Counted from the first letter of the stretch, positions 25,096 to 34,505 are shown. The stretch is DNA of 64,000 nucleotides from Acetobacter sp. (GCF_022483985.1 NZ_JAKVME010000001.1:1550001-1614000), one strand, 5' to 3'. The notes: generated by a model from the letters alone, not told the origin. Translations and numbers: made by a program.

Positions 25096-26628
25096 TCAGT
25101 GTTTTTCTGTGGAAGAGGCAGGCGCACCCATCTTGGGCGCCACCGATGCCCCCGGAGCGAGCACTTCAGGGTCAACCGGTTCGTCGGTTGTCATGTTTGG
25201 GTCTGGCGCGTGCGTGTCGTCGCCTGACGCGGATGTCGGCCCCTGCACGCTCATCCCCAGAGACTCCGCCAGTTGCCTGTGCGTCACAGCCTCGGGGATT
25301 ACCGCGAGCGCCAGAAGCGGCACAGGTTTTTCCGGCGCCAGCATGACGGTAAGAGGACCTGCCGCCGGATTTGCGATATATCCGGCGAGTTGTGCTCCCA
25401 TGCTGTCTGACGGCGTGCCCGCAGGCGACCATGTCCGTCTCAGCAGGGTAATATAGGCATCAGGATCCATACCCTGATTGACCGCGGCGTTGTTGAGAAT
25501 ACGGGGAACAAGCCCCGCATCCCGCCATGAAAAATCGAGATGCAGGAGTTGAGGCTGAGGCAGGGTTCCCTGCTGTGCAACCAGTTGGGTAAAATCGCCC
25601 GCGATATTCAGATGTCCAAATTCAGGCGCATTCACATCAAACTCCGTGACATGGGCCACGTCCGCCCCCCGATCCACAATCGCGTTCAGCACAATCGCCG
25701 CGTCAAATTTCTCATATCCAAGCGTCTTGATGCCCATGGTGCGCGGACCGGTCGGCCAGAGTCTGAAATGCGTGAGACTCTCCGTTACACGGCTTTTCTG
25801 ACCATCCGTATCGATGTGCAGATGGGCCTTTTCAAATCCCGCGAGACGGTCTTCTGCGCTTCCCGGCCCATCCACTTCTCCTTTGAGAAGAAAATCCTGA
25901 GCAATGATGGACTGATTGCCATCGTGAAACAGCAGACCATCGCCTTTCAGATACGACTGCAACAGCCCCGCCAGATCAGACCCGTCTGACACCAGTTGTC
26001 CAATGCTGGCATCCCTCACAGGATGGTCGCCGTAATGAAGCTGAAGCTTCTCGAAGGTCAGACGGGAGACCCGCCCCGTCCCGTACTGATCCAGAATGAT
26101 ATGGTCGGCCCTCGCGCTTTCCAGTCCATCAGTCGAGGCGAGAACAGCCTGCGTCGCCTCCCCATGATCCATCATCAGGCTGCTGACCTGATCTTCAGTC
26201 GGCGGCGGCAGCATGATGCCGTCCAGCGACAGCCGTTTCGCCTGCATGGAGCCTCCGGTTCCCGTAACCTGAAGCGTGTAGGCAATGACATGATCAAAAT
26301 GCAGGGAACTGTGATCGGGCGCGCCTTTACTCTCCGTCGGAGAGCCGACAACAGCTCCAATCAGTTCGATCGTGGCGGCGGAGATCGTACCGGTGGGGTC
26401 TTTCAGCACGACATCTGTGAGCCGCGCACCATGACTGGTGGGCAGGGCGACAGCCTTGCTCCAGGTGAATTCAACGCCCGGTGGCAGATGGGTCTTCGCG
26501 TCTTCCAGCGCCTCGATCAGTTCGTGGTTGGCTTCCCTGTGGACCCAGATCCACCCCGCAGAGCCGAGTCCGATAACCGCAAGAGCGGACAGGGTAATGA
26601 TGGTGCGGCGCGTGGTTTCTCGGTTCAT
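25096..26628 (-). CDS. Membrane-anchored periplasmic hypothetical protein
   Basis: A 510-residue protein with one N-terminal transmembrane segment (TIITLSALAVIGLGSAGWIW, residues 9-28) and a large periplasmic domain of beta-rich, AsmA/DUF945-like character, including repeated patterns such as ADHIILDQYG and AKRLSLDGI. The last 50 residues are Pro/Ala/Asp-rich and probably disordered. Families of this architecture are linked to outer-membrane lipid or protein homeostasis, but I cannot assign this one. It is convergent with panC and divergent from rplM. Confidence 0.7.
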   Translation of the reverse strand: MNRETTRRTIITLSALAVIGLGSAGWIWVHREANHELIEALEDAKTHLPPGVEFTWSKAVALPTSHGARLTDVVLKDPTGTISAATIELIGAVVGSPTESKGAPDHSSLHFDHVIAYTLQVTGTGGSMQAKRLSLDGIMLPPPTEDQVSSLMMDHGEATQAVLASTDGLESARADHIILDQYGTGRVSRLTFEKLQLHYGDHPVRDASIGQLVSDGSDLAGLLQSYLKGDGLLFHDGNQSIIAQDFLLKGEVDGPGSAEDRLAGFEKAHLHIDTDGQKSRVTESLTHFRLWPTGPRTMGIKTLGYEKFDAAIVLNAIVDRGADVAHVTEFDVNAPEFGHLNIAGDFTQLVAQQGTLPQPQLLHLDFSWRDAGLVPRILNNAAVNQGMDPDAYITLLRRTWSPAGTPSDSMGAQLAGYIANPAAGPLTVMLAPEKPVPLLALAVIPEAVTHRQLAESLGMSVQGPTSASGDDTHAPDPNMTTDEPVDPEVLAPGASVAPKMGAPASSTEKH

Positions 26629-26727
26629 GTTAAGACAGCAACCCTCTGATCAGCCTTGGTTCCTTTTACATATCAGGGCCTTGCTTCAAGAGCATCAGGA
26701 AAAACCACCCACGGATTTCTGCGGTTT

Positions 26728-26763
26728 TTGCAGCATCCGATATTACGGTATAATGTTACCGTA
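26728..26763 (+). promoter_or_regulatory. Candidate promoter of rplM-rpsI with embedded palindrome
   Basis: A consensus -10 TATAAT at 26749-26754 is preceded by TTGCAG at 26728-26733 with 15-base spacing. The -10 lies inside an inverted repeat TACGGTA (26744-26750) / TACCGTA (26757-26763). It is about 140 bases before rplM, in an AT-rich gap. A repressor or anti-terminator site overlapping the -10 would be possible. Confidence 0.45.
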
Positions 26764-26899
26764 TAAAAATAATCCTTATAAATAAAAGAACAAAATGAAA
26801 TTGATATTTTTCTTCCGTCTTTTCTCTTGACGGACCATCTCAGCTTACGCATAAGGCCCCACCCGAACCGCTCAAGATTTCTGGACGGACATAGAAACA

Positions 26900-27379
26900 A
26901 TGAAAACCACCCGCTCGCTTAAGCCCGCGGAAGTGACGAAGAACTGGATCCTGATCGACGCCGAAGGGCTCGTTCTTGGCCGTCTCGCCACTCTTGTTGC
27001 AGCGCGTCTGCGCGGCAAGCACAAGCCGCAGTTCACCCCGCACGTTGATTGCGGCGACCATGTCGTCATCATCAACGCCGAGAAAGTGAAGCTGACCGGC
27101 AATAAAGTCGATCAGAAGCTTTTCCATTACCACACCGGTTATGCCGGTGGCATCAAGCAGCGCACGATCACGCAGCGTCTGAACGGCAAGCACCCCGGCG
27201 AAGTCGTCGAGAAAGCTGTCGAGCGTATGATCACGCGTGGCCCGCTGCAGCGCGCCCAGATGCGTAACCTGCATGTCTATGCCGGTTCCGAGCATCCGCA
27301 TGACGGCCAGCAGCCAGTGAAGCTGGATGTCGCCGCGATGAACCGCAAGAACACCGCCATTGCGAAGAGTGGGGTCTGA
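26900..27379 (+). CDS. rplM: Large-subunit ribosomal protein L13
   Basis: A 159-residue 50S protein; L13 is an early assembly protein bound to 23S rRNA. Landmarks are [16 protein letters not shown] at about residues 16-31, [17 protein letters not shown], the HTGYAGG segment and RMLPRG-like [25 protein letters not shown] at 26900 follows ACGGACATAG. It is the first gene of the conserved rplM-rpsI pair, with five bases to rpsI. Confidence 0.97.
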   Translation: MKTTRSLKPAEVTKNWILIDAEGLVLGRLATLVAARLRGKHKPQFTPHVDCGDHVVIINAEKVKLTGNKVDQKLFHYHTGYAGGIKQRTITQRLNGKHPGEVVEKAVERMITRGPLQRAQMRNLHVYAGSEHPHDGQQPVKLDVAAMNRKNTAIAKSGV

Positions 27380-27384
27380 TCGCC

Positions 27385-27876
27385 ATGTCTGAAACGATTG
27401 AACGCACAGGCACGCTCGCCGACCTCAAGGACGTCGCTCCTCAGGTTGTGGCTTCAGAAGCTCCTGTCTACGAAGTGAAGCGCGACGCTCAGGGCCGCTC
27501 CTACGCCACCGGCCGTCGTAAAGAGTCCGTCGCTCGCGTCTGGATCAAGCCCGGCAAAGGTGAGGTCACGGTGAACGGTCGTCCGATCGGCACCTACTTC
27601 GCCCGTCCGGTCCTGCGCATGCTGCTGACACAGCCTTTCCTCGTGACCGACCGTTACAACCAGTTCGACGTTGTCTGCACCGTCGTTGGTGGCGGTCTGT
27701 CCGGTCAGGCTGGCGCTGTCCGTCACGGCATCAGCCGTGCGCTGACGCACTATGAGCCGGAACTGCGCGGCGTTCTGAAGGCAGCCGGGTTCCTGACCCG
27801 TGACTCCCGTCAGGTCGAGCGTAAGAAATACGGTAAGGCCAAGGCCCGTCGTTCCTTCCAGTTCAGCAAGCGCTGA
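27385..27876 (+). CDS. rpsI: Small-subunit ribosomal protein S9
   Basis: A 163-residue 30S protein whose C-terminal tail contacts the P-site tRNA. Residues 1-35 form an extension common in Alphaproteobacteria; the S9 core begins at [14 protein letters not shown] and includes [21 protein letters not shown]. The tail ends in the expected basic sequence (RRSFQFSKR). Cotranscribed with rplM and followed by a strong terminator. Confidence 0.97.
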   Translation: MSETIERTGTLADLKDVAPQVVASEAPVYEVKRDAQGRSYATGRRKESVARVWIKPGKGEVTVNGRPIGTYFARPVLRMLLTQPFLVTDRYNQFDVVCTVVGGGLSGQAGAVRHGISRALTHYEPELRGVLKAAGFLTRDSRQVERKKYGKAKARRSFQFSKR

Positions 27877-27917
27877 TCTGGAACGCACCTTCCGCTCCGT
27901 GCGGAAGGGGGTTTTGG

Positions 27918-27951
27918 AAGCCGCCGGCCTTCGGGCTGGCGGCTTTTTTTG
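27918..27951 (+). terminator. Rho-independent terminator after rpsI
   Basis: AAGCCGCC-GGCC stem with a TTCG loop and matching GGC-GGCGGCTT arm, followed by eight T residues at the 3' side. A classic strong terminator. Confidence 0.93.
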
Positions 27952-27966
27952 TCTGGAGAAGAAAGC

Positions 27967-29163
27967 GTGAGCGGCAAACGGCAGGAAACATTCGACGCAG
28001 TCGTCATCGGTGCGGGGGCTGCGGGACTGATGACGGCGCTCACGGCCGGACAGCGTGGTAAACGGGTTCTGGTCCTTGACCACAATGACGAGCCGGGCCG
28101 AAAGATCCTGATTTCCGGTGGTGGACGGTGCAATTTCACCAATCTACAGACCGTGCCGGACCGCTTCCTGTCCCAGAACCGGCACTTTGCCCGATCAGCC
28201 CTGGCACGCTACAAGCCTGCCGATTTTCTGGCGTTGGTCGAAAAGCATCGTATCGCATGGCATGAAAAGACGCTGGGACAGCTCTTCTGCGACGGCTCTG
28301 CCCGTCAGATCCTCGCCATGTTGCTGGATGAGTGCGCCAAGGGCGACGTTACGATCCGCCTCGGCGAGACGATCAGGGATGTCCGGTTTTCAGATCGCTT
28401 TACGGTGGAAACCGATACTCTCACCATAGAGGCGCAGTCGCTCGTCCTTGCAACCGGCGGCCTTTCCATTCCCAAACTCGGCGCGACGGGGCTGGCCCAT
28501 CGTCTGGCCCGCCAGTTTGATATTCCTCTGGTCTCGCCAGCACCCGGTCTTGTGCCACTGCAAGCCAATATCGACGATCTGGGCTGGATGCCCGCCCTCT
28601 CCGGCGTATCTCTCCCCGTGCGCGTACAGAGCGGCAAAACCATTTTCGAAGAGGCCATGCTGTTCACGCATAAAGGCCTGTCAGGTCCGGCCATCCTCCA
28701 GATTTCATCCTTCTGGAAACCGGGGCAGTCCATCAGGATTGATCTGCTTCCGGAAAAGGATGCTTTCGAGACCCTCAAAAACGCCAGAAAAGAACGCTCA
28801 CGCGCCCACGCCGTGGCCATCCTGTCCGAGCAGATGCCGCGGCGGCTTGCTGAAGAGCTTGGCCCGCGTCTGCTCGGTGAGAAAGCCGCGGCGGAATGGC
28901 CCGACAAACTGCTTCGTGCAGCGGCGGAAACCCTGAAAAACTGGCAGTTCACTCCCTCGGGCACGGAAGGATATGCCAAAGCCGAAGTGACCACGGGTGG
29001 CGTGGATACCAAGGCGCTCTCGTCCCGCACCATGGCCAGCACGAACCTGCCGCAGCTTTATTTCGTTGGCGAGGCCGTCGATGTCACCGGCTGGCTGGGT
29101 GGCTATAATTTCCAGTGGGCATGGGCGAGCGGCTACGCTGCGGGAACCGCTCTTTCGGAGTGA
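27967..29163 (+). CDS. FAD-dependent oxidoreductase of the HI0933/YhiN (BaiN-like) family
   Basis: A 398-residue flavoprotein. The N-terminal dinucleotide-binding motif is VVIGAGAAGLMTA, followed by the HI0933-type GRKILISGGGRCNFTN; the C-terminal end contains ATGG and FVGEAVDVTGWLGGYNFQWAWASG, which completes the FAD site. Family members are annotated as aminoacetone oxidase or as flavoproteins reducing bile-acid or unsaturated intermediates; the physiological substrate is unclear. The start is GTG at 27967 with GGAGAAG in front; a TTG at 27949 lies inside the rpsI terminator and is unlikely. Confidence 0.9.
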   Translation: MSGKRQETFDAVVIGAGAAGLMTALTAGQRGKRVLVLDHNDEPGRKILISGGGRCNFTNLQTVPDRFLSQNRHFARSALARYKPADFLALVEKHRIAWHEKTLGQLFCDGSARQILAMLLDECAKGDVTIRLGETIRDVRFSDRFTVETDTLTIEAQSLVLATGGLSIPKLGATGLAHRLARQFDIPLVSPAPGLVPLQANIDDLGWMPALSGVSLPVRVQSGKTIFEEAMLFTHKGLSGPAILQISSFWKPGQSIRIDLLPEKDAFETLKNARKERSRAHAVAILSEQMPRRLAEELGPRLLGEKAAAEWPDKLLRAAAETLKNWQFTPSGTEGYAKAEVTTGGVDTKALSSRTMASTNLPQLYFVGEAVDVTGWLGGYNFQWAWASGYAAGTALSE

Positions 29164-29262
29164 TGTTATGCCTTCCGGACAAGCAACACTCTGCTTTTAC
29201 TGACTTCCCGGAAAAAGCCGGCTAGTCTGGCCTAACCATTTCATCCTTGAGGAGATTTTCCG

Positions 29263-29526
29263 ATGGATATGTCCGTTTTCCAGTCTGCAAAACGCCGTGG
29301 GGCACGCGCGCTCGTGCTCGGTCTTGCCGCCGCCGCGCTGGCCGCCTGCACAGGTCAGGCAGGCACTCCCATCGCACCCGGCACCTACCCGCCCGGAACG
29401 CCGCTCGGTGGCACATGCAAGGCCGGTCTCTACACCTGCCAACTGCCTCTGGCCTCCCCGGTCGGTGCGCCATGCAGTTGTCCCGGACTGGGAGCAGCCT
29501 CCTACGGGCAGGTCTATCTCAAATAA
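29263..29526 (+). CDS. Small cysteine-containing lipoprotein
   Basis: An 87-residue lipoprotein with a good ribosome binding site (TTGAGGAGATT) and a clean lipobox (LAAC, Cys30). The mature portion is rich in Pro, Gly and Cys (GGTCKAGLYTC ... PCSCPGLGAASYGQVYL), the cysteines possibly forming disulfides. No family is recognised. It lies alone between the flavoprotein and a membrane protein gene. Confidence 0.75.
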   Translation: MDMSVFQSAKRRGARALVLGLAAAALAACTGQAGTPIAPGTYPPGTPLGGTCKAGLYTCQLPLASPVGAPCSCPGLGAASYGQVYLK

Positions 29527-29683
29527 TAAATTGCAGAGGAACCGCTGGCGTGGCATGGCCTGAGGGCTTTTTGCCACGCCGGATGGCCATCCGTCAGCAT
29601 GTTCTGCGGACAGCCGGTCTGGTATAGGGGCGTGAAGATCATCGTCGATCTTCTGCCGGACCCACAGAGAGAGACCGTAACGC

Positions 29684-30091
29684 ATGAGCTTCAGTGACGA
29701 CCGTTATTCCCCTTCCCGCGCCTCGGCGGGACGTCAGAACGGAAGCTCGAATGGCCTGTCTTCCCTGCTCAGACTGGGAATCTGGTCTGTGCTGTATTTC
29801 CTGTTCTACATGGCGCAGCAGGTTGCCGAGCTACTGGCTCCACTGCTGCTGATCGCAGGGATCGGCTGGGCGGCCCTGCCCCATGTCGTGAGCGCAGTGT
29901 CCTCCAGCGCAAGCCATGTGGACGCGCAGGCCCATGATGTGATGTCGCATGTTTCAGAGGCCATCCCGCATGAAGTCATGCTCGGTTCGCATCTGCTGAC
30001 ACCATCAGGACTGATTTTCGATGGTATCCTGCTCATGGCTGTCGCTGCTTTTGGTGCTACCCTGTCCGCCATCGCCGCACGGTCCATGTAA
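29684..30091 (+). CDS. Hypothetical inner-membrane protein
   Basis: A 135-residue protein with two hydrophobic parts: residues 30-72 (LGIWSVLYFLFYMAQQ... and LLAPLLLIAGIGWAAL) and 110-133 at the C-terminus (DGILLMAVAAFGATLSAIAA). The middle is a His- and Ser-rich stretch (SHVDAQAHDVMSHVSEAIPHEVM). GAGAGA precedes ATG at 29684. Function unknown. Confidence 0.7.
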   Translation: MSFSDDRYSPSRASAGRQNGSSNGLSSLLRLGIWSVLYFLFYMAQQVAELLAPLLLIAGIGWAALPHVVSAVSSSASHVDAQAHDVMSHVSEAIPHEVMLGSHLLTPSGLIFDGILLMAVAAFGATLSAIAARSM

Positions 30092-30221
30092 AAGGCGGCA
30101 ACAGGACCAAACGATCAGCCGTTCCAGCAGACCGGACGCTATCTTTGCCTGCCCCCGCCGAGGAAGACTATCCGGCGACGGGAGCAGGCCTCTCAAACAC
30201 GAAACGCCTGCCCCGCTATTC

Positions 30222-32027
30222 TCAGAGCAGGTTCAGGGCAGGCCACAGGTGACGCAATGCGCTGAACCAGTGCGCGCAAGCCGCCAGTGCGACAACAGTC
30301 CCAACGCCACTGACAAGCCACGCTTTCCGCCAGAAAGCCGCACTTTCGAGAAAAGAAGTCCCACTGTCCTCGGCCTGCTCGGTGCGCTTGAGAACATCGC
30401 TCCGCAGGCGGCTGGATATGTCGATTGCCGGCGTGACATGACGAGGCGTGGCGGCAGGCTCTTCCTCCACCTCAGTTTCTTCTGCGGTTTCGATGTGCCC
30501 GGAAGGCACGGTGGCATCGCCCTCCGATACCTCCTCATGCTCCCAGATCGCCTCATCATGATGGTCTTCCGCAGGAGCAGTTGCTTCCGCCTCTTCCTGC
30601 TCAGGCTCGGCAACGCGATCCCACACCGGCACCCAGGGCGCCGTTGTCGAATGTTCGGTTTTTTTCGGAGCCGGAGTAGGTGTGCTTTCCTCGCCTGCCA
30701 GACTTTCCTGACTGCCTGGATTATTTCTGGCGGCCCGCAGACGCATGATGACGTCATCGAACGTCGCGTCCTGCGGCGCTGGCGATGCAGACGCGTCACT
30801 CTCTTCCGCGTGGTTCCGGGATGCTCCGGATTCAGGCTCCGGCTGTGGATGTCCTGATACGTCTTTCAGACGATCCGAATTTTTGGAGTCTTCAAGAAGA
30901 CTTTCATCCTGATGACCTGATCCAGAAAAACCGGTGTTGCCAACGTTGAAATGTTCGTCGAGGTCCTTTTCATGCCATTCATGAGACTCTTCCTCATGCT
31001 TTGTCCCAAAGCCGGTCTGCTGCGGAGCCGGTTCGGGCTCATCATCCCAGATGCTGCGATAGGCGACGTTCTTTTTAGGCGGAGCCGCTTCAGCAACGGG
31101 CGGTGAAACCGGAGAAGGCTGAACAGGGAGATCAAGGAAACTGAAAGGCTTCGCAAACCCGCCCGCCTCCTCATCCTGGGGCTCTTGAACCATCTTCTCC
31201 TGACGGGGCGTAATCCGCGTGGAGAAATGCTGGTCAGTCGGGAGCTCGGAAACAGTCGAGAATGTTTCGTGCTCCGTCTCGTCCGGCGTCTGCGAGGTGA
31301 CGGGCTCCCTCGCCTCGTCTGACAGCGCCTCGCTATGCGTTTCACTTTCAGGCGTCCGTTCTTCTTTCGGAACAGACGGAAGAGCCGCTTCCCCATTCGC
31401 AACAGTGGAATCTGTTACATCCTGCTGCAGTCCTATTTCAGGTTCCGCAACCGACTCCTGCCGAATATCATGCTCTTCATTCTGGACAGGCGTTTCGAGC
31501 CGGGGCGATGCTTCATGAGTAAACGGCGCTGATTTTTCTCCGGCGACAGGCTGGGGCAGACTGCTTTCCCAACCCGTTTCCGGAGAGACCGACGGCTGTG
31601 CGGCTTCTGCAAGAACCTCAGAGGCAGGCGGCAGGGGAGAAGACGGCTCTTCCGGAGCCGCAGCCATCTCGGTCTCTGGTGCGACGGGCTGTTCATCCTC
31701 CTGTGAGACTTCCGGTTTCCGTTCCTCCGGCTGCGCTTCAGTGACAGAAGAAACTGGAGGACCGTCGGAGACCACAGCGGAGGCGACGGCATCCGTCTGG
31801 GGATCGACCGATTCTGACGGCGTCGCTACAGGATGATCACGCGTCTCAGGTTCCGGCGACCGGGATACTGCCACAGGAGAAGGCGCTACGGCTTCAGCAG
31901 CCGTGGGCTGGACAGCCTTGACGACCCAGCTTGTGCCGCACCCTGCGCACTTCAATGTCCTGTCCTTTGTCAGGTAAGACGCAGGCACATTATATTTGAT
32001 GCCACAGGACGGGCAGACAATCAGCAT
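30222..32027 (-). CDS. Zinc-ribbon membrane protein with a long acidic disordered region
   Basis: A 601-residue protein. The N-terminus is an MJ0042-type zinc ribbon: MLIVCPSCGIKYNVPASY followed by CAGCGTSW, giving two CxxC knuckles. Residues about 50-540 are rich in Glu, Pro, Ser and Ala, with few hydrophobic residues, and almost certainly disordered. A single transmembrane helix follows near the C-terminus (AWLVSGVGTVVALAACAHW) and the protein ends 14 residues later, so the extracytoplasmic DUF3426 domain that often follows this arrangement is missing. The frame opens at 32072 but ATG at 32027, preceded by AGAGAGGAA and starting the zinc ribbon, is right. It diverges from ftsE. Function unknown. 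Confidence 0.8.
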   Translation of the reverse strand: MLIVCPSCGIKYNVPASYLTKDRTLKCAGCGTSWVVKAVQPTAAEAVAPSPVAVSRSPEPETRDHPVATPSESVDPQTDAVASAVVSDGPPVSSVTEAQPEERKPEVSQEDEQPVAPETEMAAAPEEPSSPLPPASEVLAEAAQPSVSPETGWESSLPQPVAGEKSAPFTHEASPRLETPVQNEEHDIRQESVAEPEIGLQQDVTDSTVANGEAALPSVPKEERTPESETHSEALSDEAREPVTSQTPDETEHETFSTVSELPTDQHFSTRITPRQEKMVQEPQDEEAGGFAKPFSFLDLPVQPSPVSPPVAEAAPPKKNVAYRSIWDDEPEPAPQQTGFGTKHEEESHEWHEKDLDEHFNVGNTGFSGSGHQDESLLEDSKNSDRLKDVSGHPQPEPESGASRNHAEESDASASPAPQDATFDDVIMRLRAARNNPGSQESLAGEESTPTPAPKKTEHSTTAPWVPVWDRVAEPEQEEAEATAPAEDHHDEAIWEHEEVSEGDATVPSGHIETAEETEVEEEPAATPRHVTPAIDISSRLRSDVLKRTEQAEDSGTSFLESAAFWRKAWLVSGVGTVVALAACAHWFSALRHLWPALNLL

Positions 32028-32249
32028 CCGGGTTCCTCTCTCGCGCTGCGTAATCGCTCTGGCCGCAGACACGCATCATCCTCGTTAAACAGTATGCCTT
32101 ATAATCGGTTCCCAATTTCTAAACATGATCCGACAACGGTGAAAGAGGGAGAAGGGTCCTCTGGCGAAGATCGACAGTTTCGTCAGCAACGCGTTATGAT
32201 ATCACGTGTTTCTCATGACTGACCTCATCCCTCAGGGAGTATGCCTCGC

Positions 32250-32924
32250 ATGATCCGGCTCCGTGACGTCACCTGGCATCACGGCACTCCGCCGGATGGA
32301 GGTCAGGCCACGCTCAGAAACATCACCTTCGCGATCCCGCAGGGCGGGTTCCGCTGGCTGCTCGGTCCCTCCGGCGCGGGAAAATCCACATTGCTGCGCC
32401 TTCTGCACATGGAAGCGCTGCCCCGCTCGGGCGATATGGAAATTCTCGGCACCGAAATCGGATTACGCAGCAAGCGCTCGACCCTCACGCGGCTCAGACA
32501 GCGAATCGGGATGATCCATCAGGATTTCCGGCTGATGCCGACTCTTTCGGTTGCCGACAACATCGCCCTGCCCCTGCGGCTTCAGAAGCGGGTGGAAGGC
32601 GAAATTTCACAGGAAGTGGATGCTCTGCTGGACTGGCTGGGGCTTGTCGAACGCAGGAAAGCCCGTCCCATCGAACTCTCAGGCGGAGAGCAGCAGAGGA
32701 CGACCATCGCTCGCGCCGTGATCATGCGACCCAGCCTCCTGCTTGCGGATGAGCCGACCAATGCGCTGGAAGACACTCAGGCGGCGCGTGTCATCGGCAT
32801 GCTGAGAGAACTGTCGGACCTCGGAACCACCGTCATCGTCGCCACGCACAATGACACGCTCGTCCAGCGCTTTCCCGCGCCCGCCCTGCAACTCCGACAG
32901 GGACGGCTGTTCTCGGATGAGTAA
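32250..32924 (+). CDS. ftsE: Cell-division ABC transporter ATP-binding protein FtsE
   Basis: FtsE and FtsX form a membrane complex that links the divisome to activation of peptidoglycan hydrolases. The 224-residue ATPase has Walker A GPSGAGKSTLL, signature LSGGEQQR, Walker B LLLADEPTNALE and the switch histidine in VIVATHN. ATG at 32250 is preferred because CAGGGAG lies at good spacing to it, whereas for the ATG at 32241 the spacing is a single base. It overlaps ftsX by 8 bases and starts a three-gene cell-envelope operon. Confidence 0.93.
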   Translation: MIRLRDVTWHHGTPPDGGQATLRNITFAIPQGGFRWLLGPSGAGKSTLLRLLHMEALPRSGDMEILGTEIGLRSKRSTLTRLRQRIGMIHQDFRLMPTLSVADNIALPLRLQKRVEGEISQEVDALLDWLGLVERRKARPIELSGGEQQRTTIARAVIMRPSLLLADEPTNALEDTQAARVIGMLRELSDLGTTVIVATHNDTLVQRFPAPALQLRQGRLFSDE

Positions 32925-33879
32925 GCACACACGCGTCCGCGACGGCCTCGCCCTGTCCCGGGCGCTTCCCGACCGCAGCCTGCTCACCATGGTCGCGGCC
33001 ATGAGTCTGCTGATCGCCCTGACCTTTACGGCGGCTGTCGGCGCCCAGAGTCTGTCGGAGAGATGGGCCAAAGGCGCCGCCAATCTGATCACCGTGCAGG
33101 TTCCCGATCCAGACAAGACATCCGTGACAGACGGACGTCCGGCTGGCCGCACGCGCATTGAGAGCGTGCTCGACGCACTGAAAACAGCGCCGGATATCAT
33201 GCGGCTGCACAGGCTGGATGAGCAGGAACTCGACACACTGCTGAAACCGTGGCTCGGCAATGCCGGGACAGCCGCACTCCCTCTTCCCGCTGTGATCGAG
33301 GTCGATCTCACCCCGGGCGGCGTCTTGTCCGATGACCTCGTCTCGACCCTCGTCACCAGCGCGCCCGACACGCTTATCGAGAAGAACGATGACTGGCGTT
33401 CCCAGCTTCACACGGTCGCCCGCAGCCTTCTGTTCTGCTCCGGCCTTGCGATAGCGCTTGTAGGCGCAATCGGCGCGGCGGTCATCGGGATGGCGACGCG
33501 TCTGGGTCTGGGCTCACGACGTGAAAGCGTGACCATTCTTCACGAACTGGGCGCATCCGACGGTTACGTCGCCCGGCGCTTCGCATCCCGCGTAGCGTTT
33601 CTGTCCTTTCTCGGAGGGCTGGCCGGAACACTGGTCTCCCTCCCTCCAATTGCCATTCTCACGCATCTTATGGCGCCTTTTTCAGGGAGCGTGCCGACCG
33701 CGACACAGAATGGTGAAAGCTGGCTTTCCATCCTGCAGGACTCTCTGCCTGCGTTCTGGCAGGGAGCCGCCCCACACTCCCTTCTGATCGGGCTGGGCTG
33801 CATCCCCTTTGTCGTCACTCTGATCGGATGGCTGACGGCGCAGATCATCGTACGGGTATGGCTGCGACGGCTGCCATGA
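32917..33879 (+). CDS. ftsX: Cell-division permease-like protein FtsX
   Basis: The 320-residue membrane partner of FtsE. One transmembrane helix lies near residues 22-43 (LTMVAAMSLLIALTFTAAVG), then a periplasmic domain (45-160) that in the family contacts hydrolase activators, then three C-terminal helices (170-195, 230-255, 290-315). The cytoplasmic segment RRESVTILHELGASDGYVARRF is typical of FtsX. The start at 32917 overlaps the ftsE end, and the stop forms an ATGA with the next gene. Confidence 0.92.
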   Translation: MSKHTRVRDGLALSRALPDRSLLTMVAAMSLLIALTFTAAVGAQSLSERWAKGAANLITVQVPDPDKTSVTDGRPAGRTRIESVLDALKTAPDIMRLHRLDEQELDTLLKPWLGNAGTAALPLPAVIEVDLTPGGVLSDDLVSTLVTSAPDTLIEKNDDWRSQLHTVARSLLFCSGLAIALVGAIGAAVIGMATRLGLGSRRESVTILHELGASDGYVARRFASRVAFLSFLGGLAGTLVSLPPIAILTHLMAPFSGSVPTATQNGESWLSILQDSLPAFWQGAAPHSLLIGLGCIPFVVTLIGWLTAQIIVRVWLRRLP

Positions 33880-34478
33880 AGGAAAAGCGCCCCGGACACG
33901 GCTGGTGGCGGGCGGCGGGTCTCTTTCTCACGGCCAGTCTCTCGCTGGTCGTCATCGGCTTCGGGCTGTTTCTCCGAAGCGCCCTGCACACCCCGGACCT
34001 GCCGCCTGTTTCCGACGGAATCGTCGTTCTCACCGGTGGCAACGGACGCGTGGAGACGTCTCTTTCCCTGCTGGAGCAGGAGCGCGGACGCCTGCTGCTC
34101 GTTTCAGGCGTCGATCCCAAAGTGACCTTGCAGGAACTGGCTCCCAACCTTCCCGCAACCCTGACAGGGCGCATCACCCTTGGACGGGAGGCTACATCCA
34201 CAGCGGGAAACGCCACGGAAACGAAGCACTGGGTGAAAGCCAACAGGCTGCACAGCCTGATCATTGTCACCGCTGGCTATCATATGTGGCGGGCGGAACT
34301 GGAAATCAGACGCATGCTGCCCGGCGTTCACCTCAACCCTTATCCTGTGCAGCCCCCCGCCATGAAGCGTCCTTTCACACGCGGCACATGGAACCTGCTT
34401 GTGCGGGAATACGGCAAGTTCCTGCTGGCCTGTATCGGCCCGGTCAAGGCGTTCCGGCATACGGTGGACGCGACCTGA
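33876..34478 (+). CDS. YdcF/SanA-family (DUF218) membrane-associated protein
   Basis: A 200-residue protein with an N-terminal transmembrane helix (AAGLFLTASLSLVVIGFGLFL, residues 12-32) and a DUF218 Rossmann-like domain: IVVLTGGNGRVETSLSLLEQERGRLLLVSGVD, then ATSTAGNATETKHWV and the LIIVTAGYHMWRAELEIRR segment (fragments of longer stretches). The ElyC/SanA/YdcF family is tied to envelope integrity, and coupling by ATGA to ftsX supports a cell-wall role. Start chosen for that overlap. Confidence 0.88.
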   Translation: MKEKRPGHGWWRAAGLFLTASLSLVVIGFGLFLRSALHTPDLPPVSDGIVVLTGGNGRVETSLSLLEQERGRLLLVSGVDPKVTLQELAPNLPATLTGRITLGREATSTAGNATETKHWVKANRLHSLIIVTAGYHMWRAELEIRRMLPGVHLNPYPVQPPAMKRPFTRGTWNLLVREYGKFLLACIGPVKAFRHTVDAT

Positions 34479-34505
34479 GCAGTCTGGCGAACCCGCGTCA
34501 GCAGT

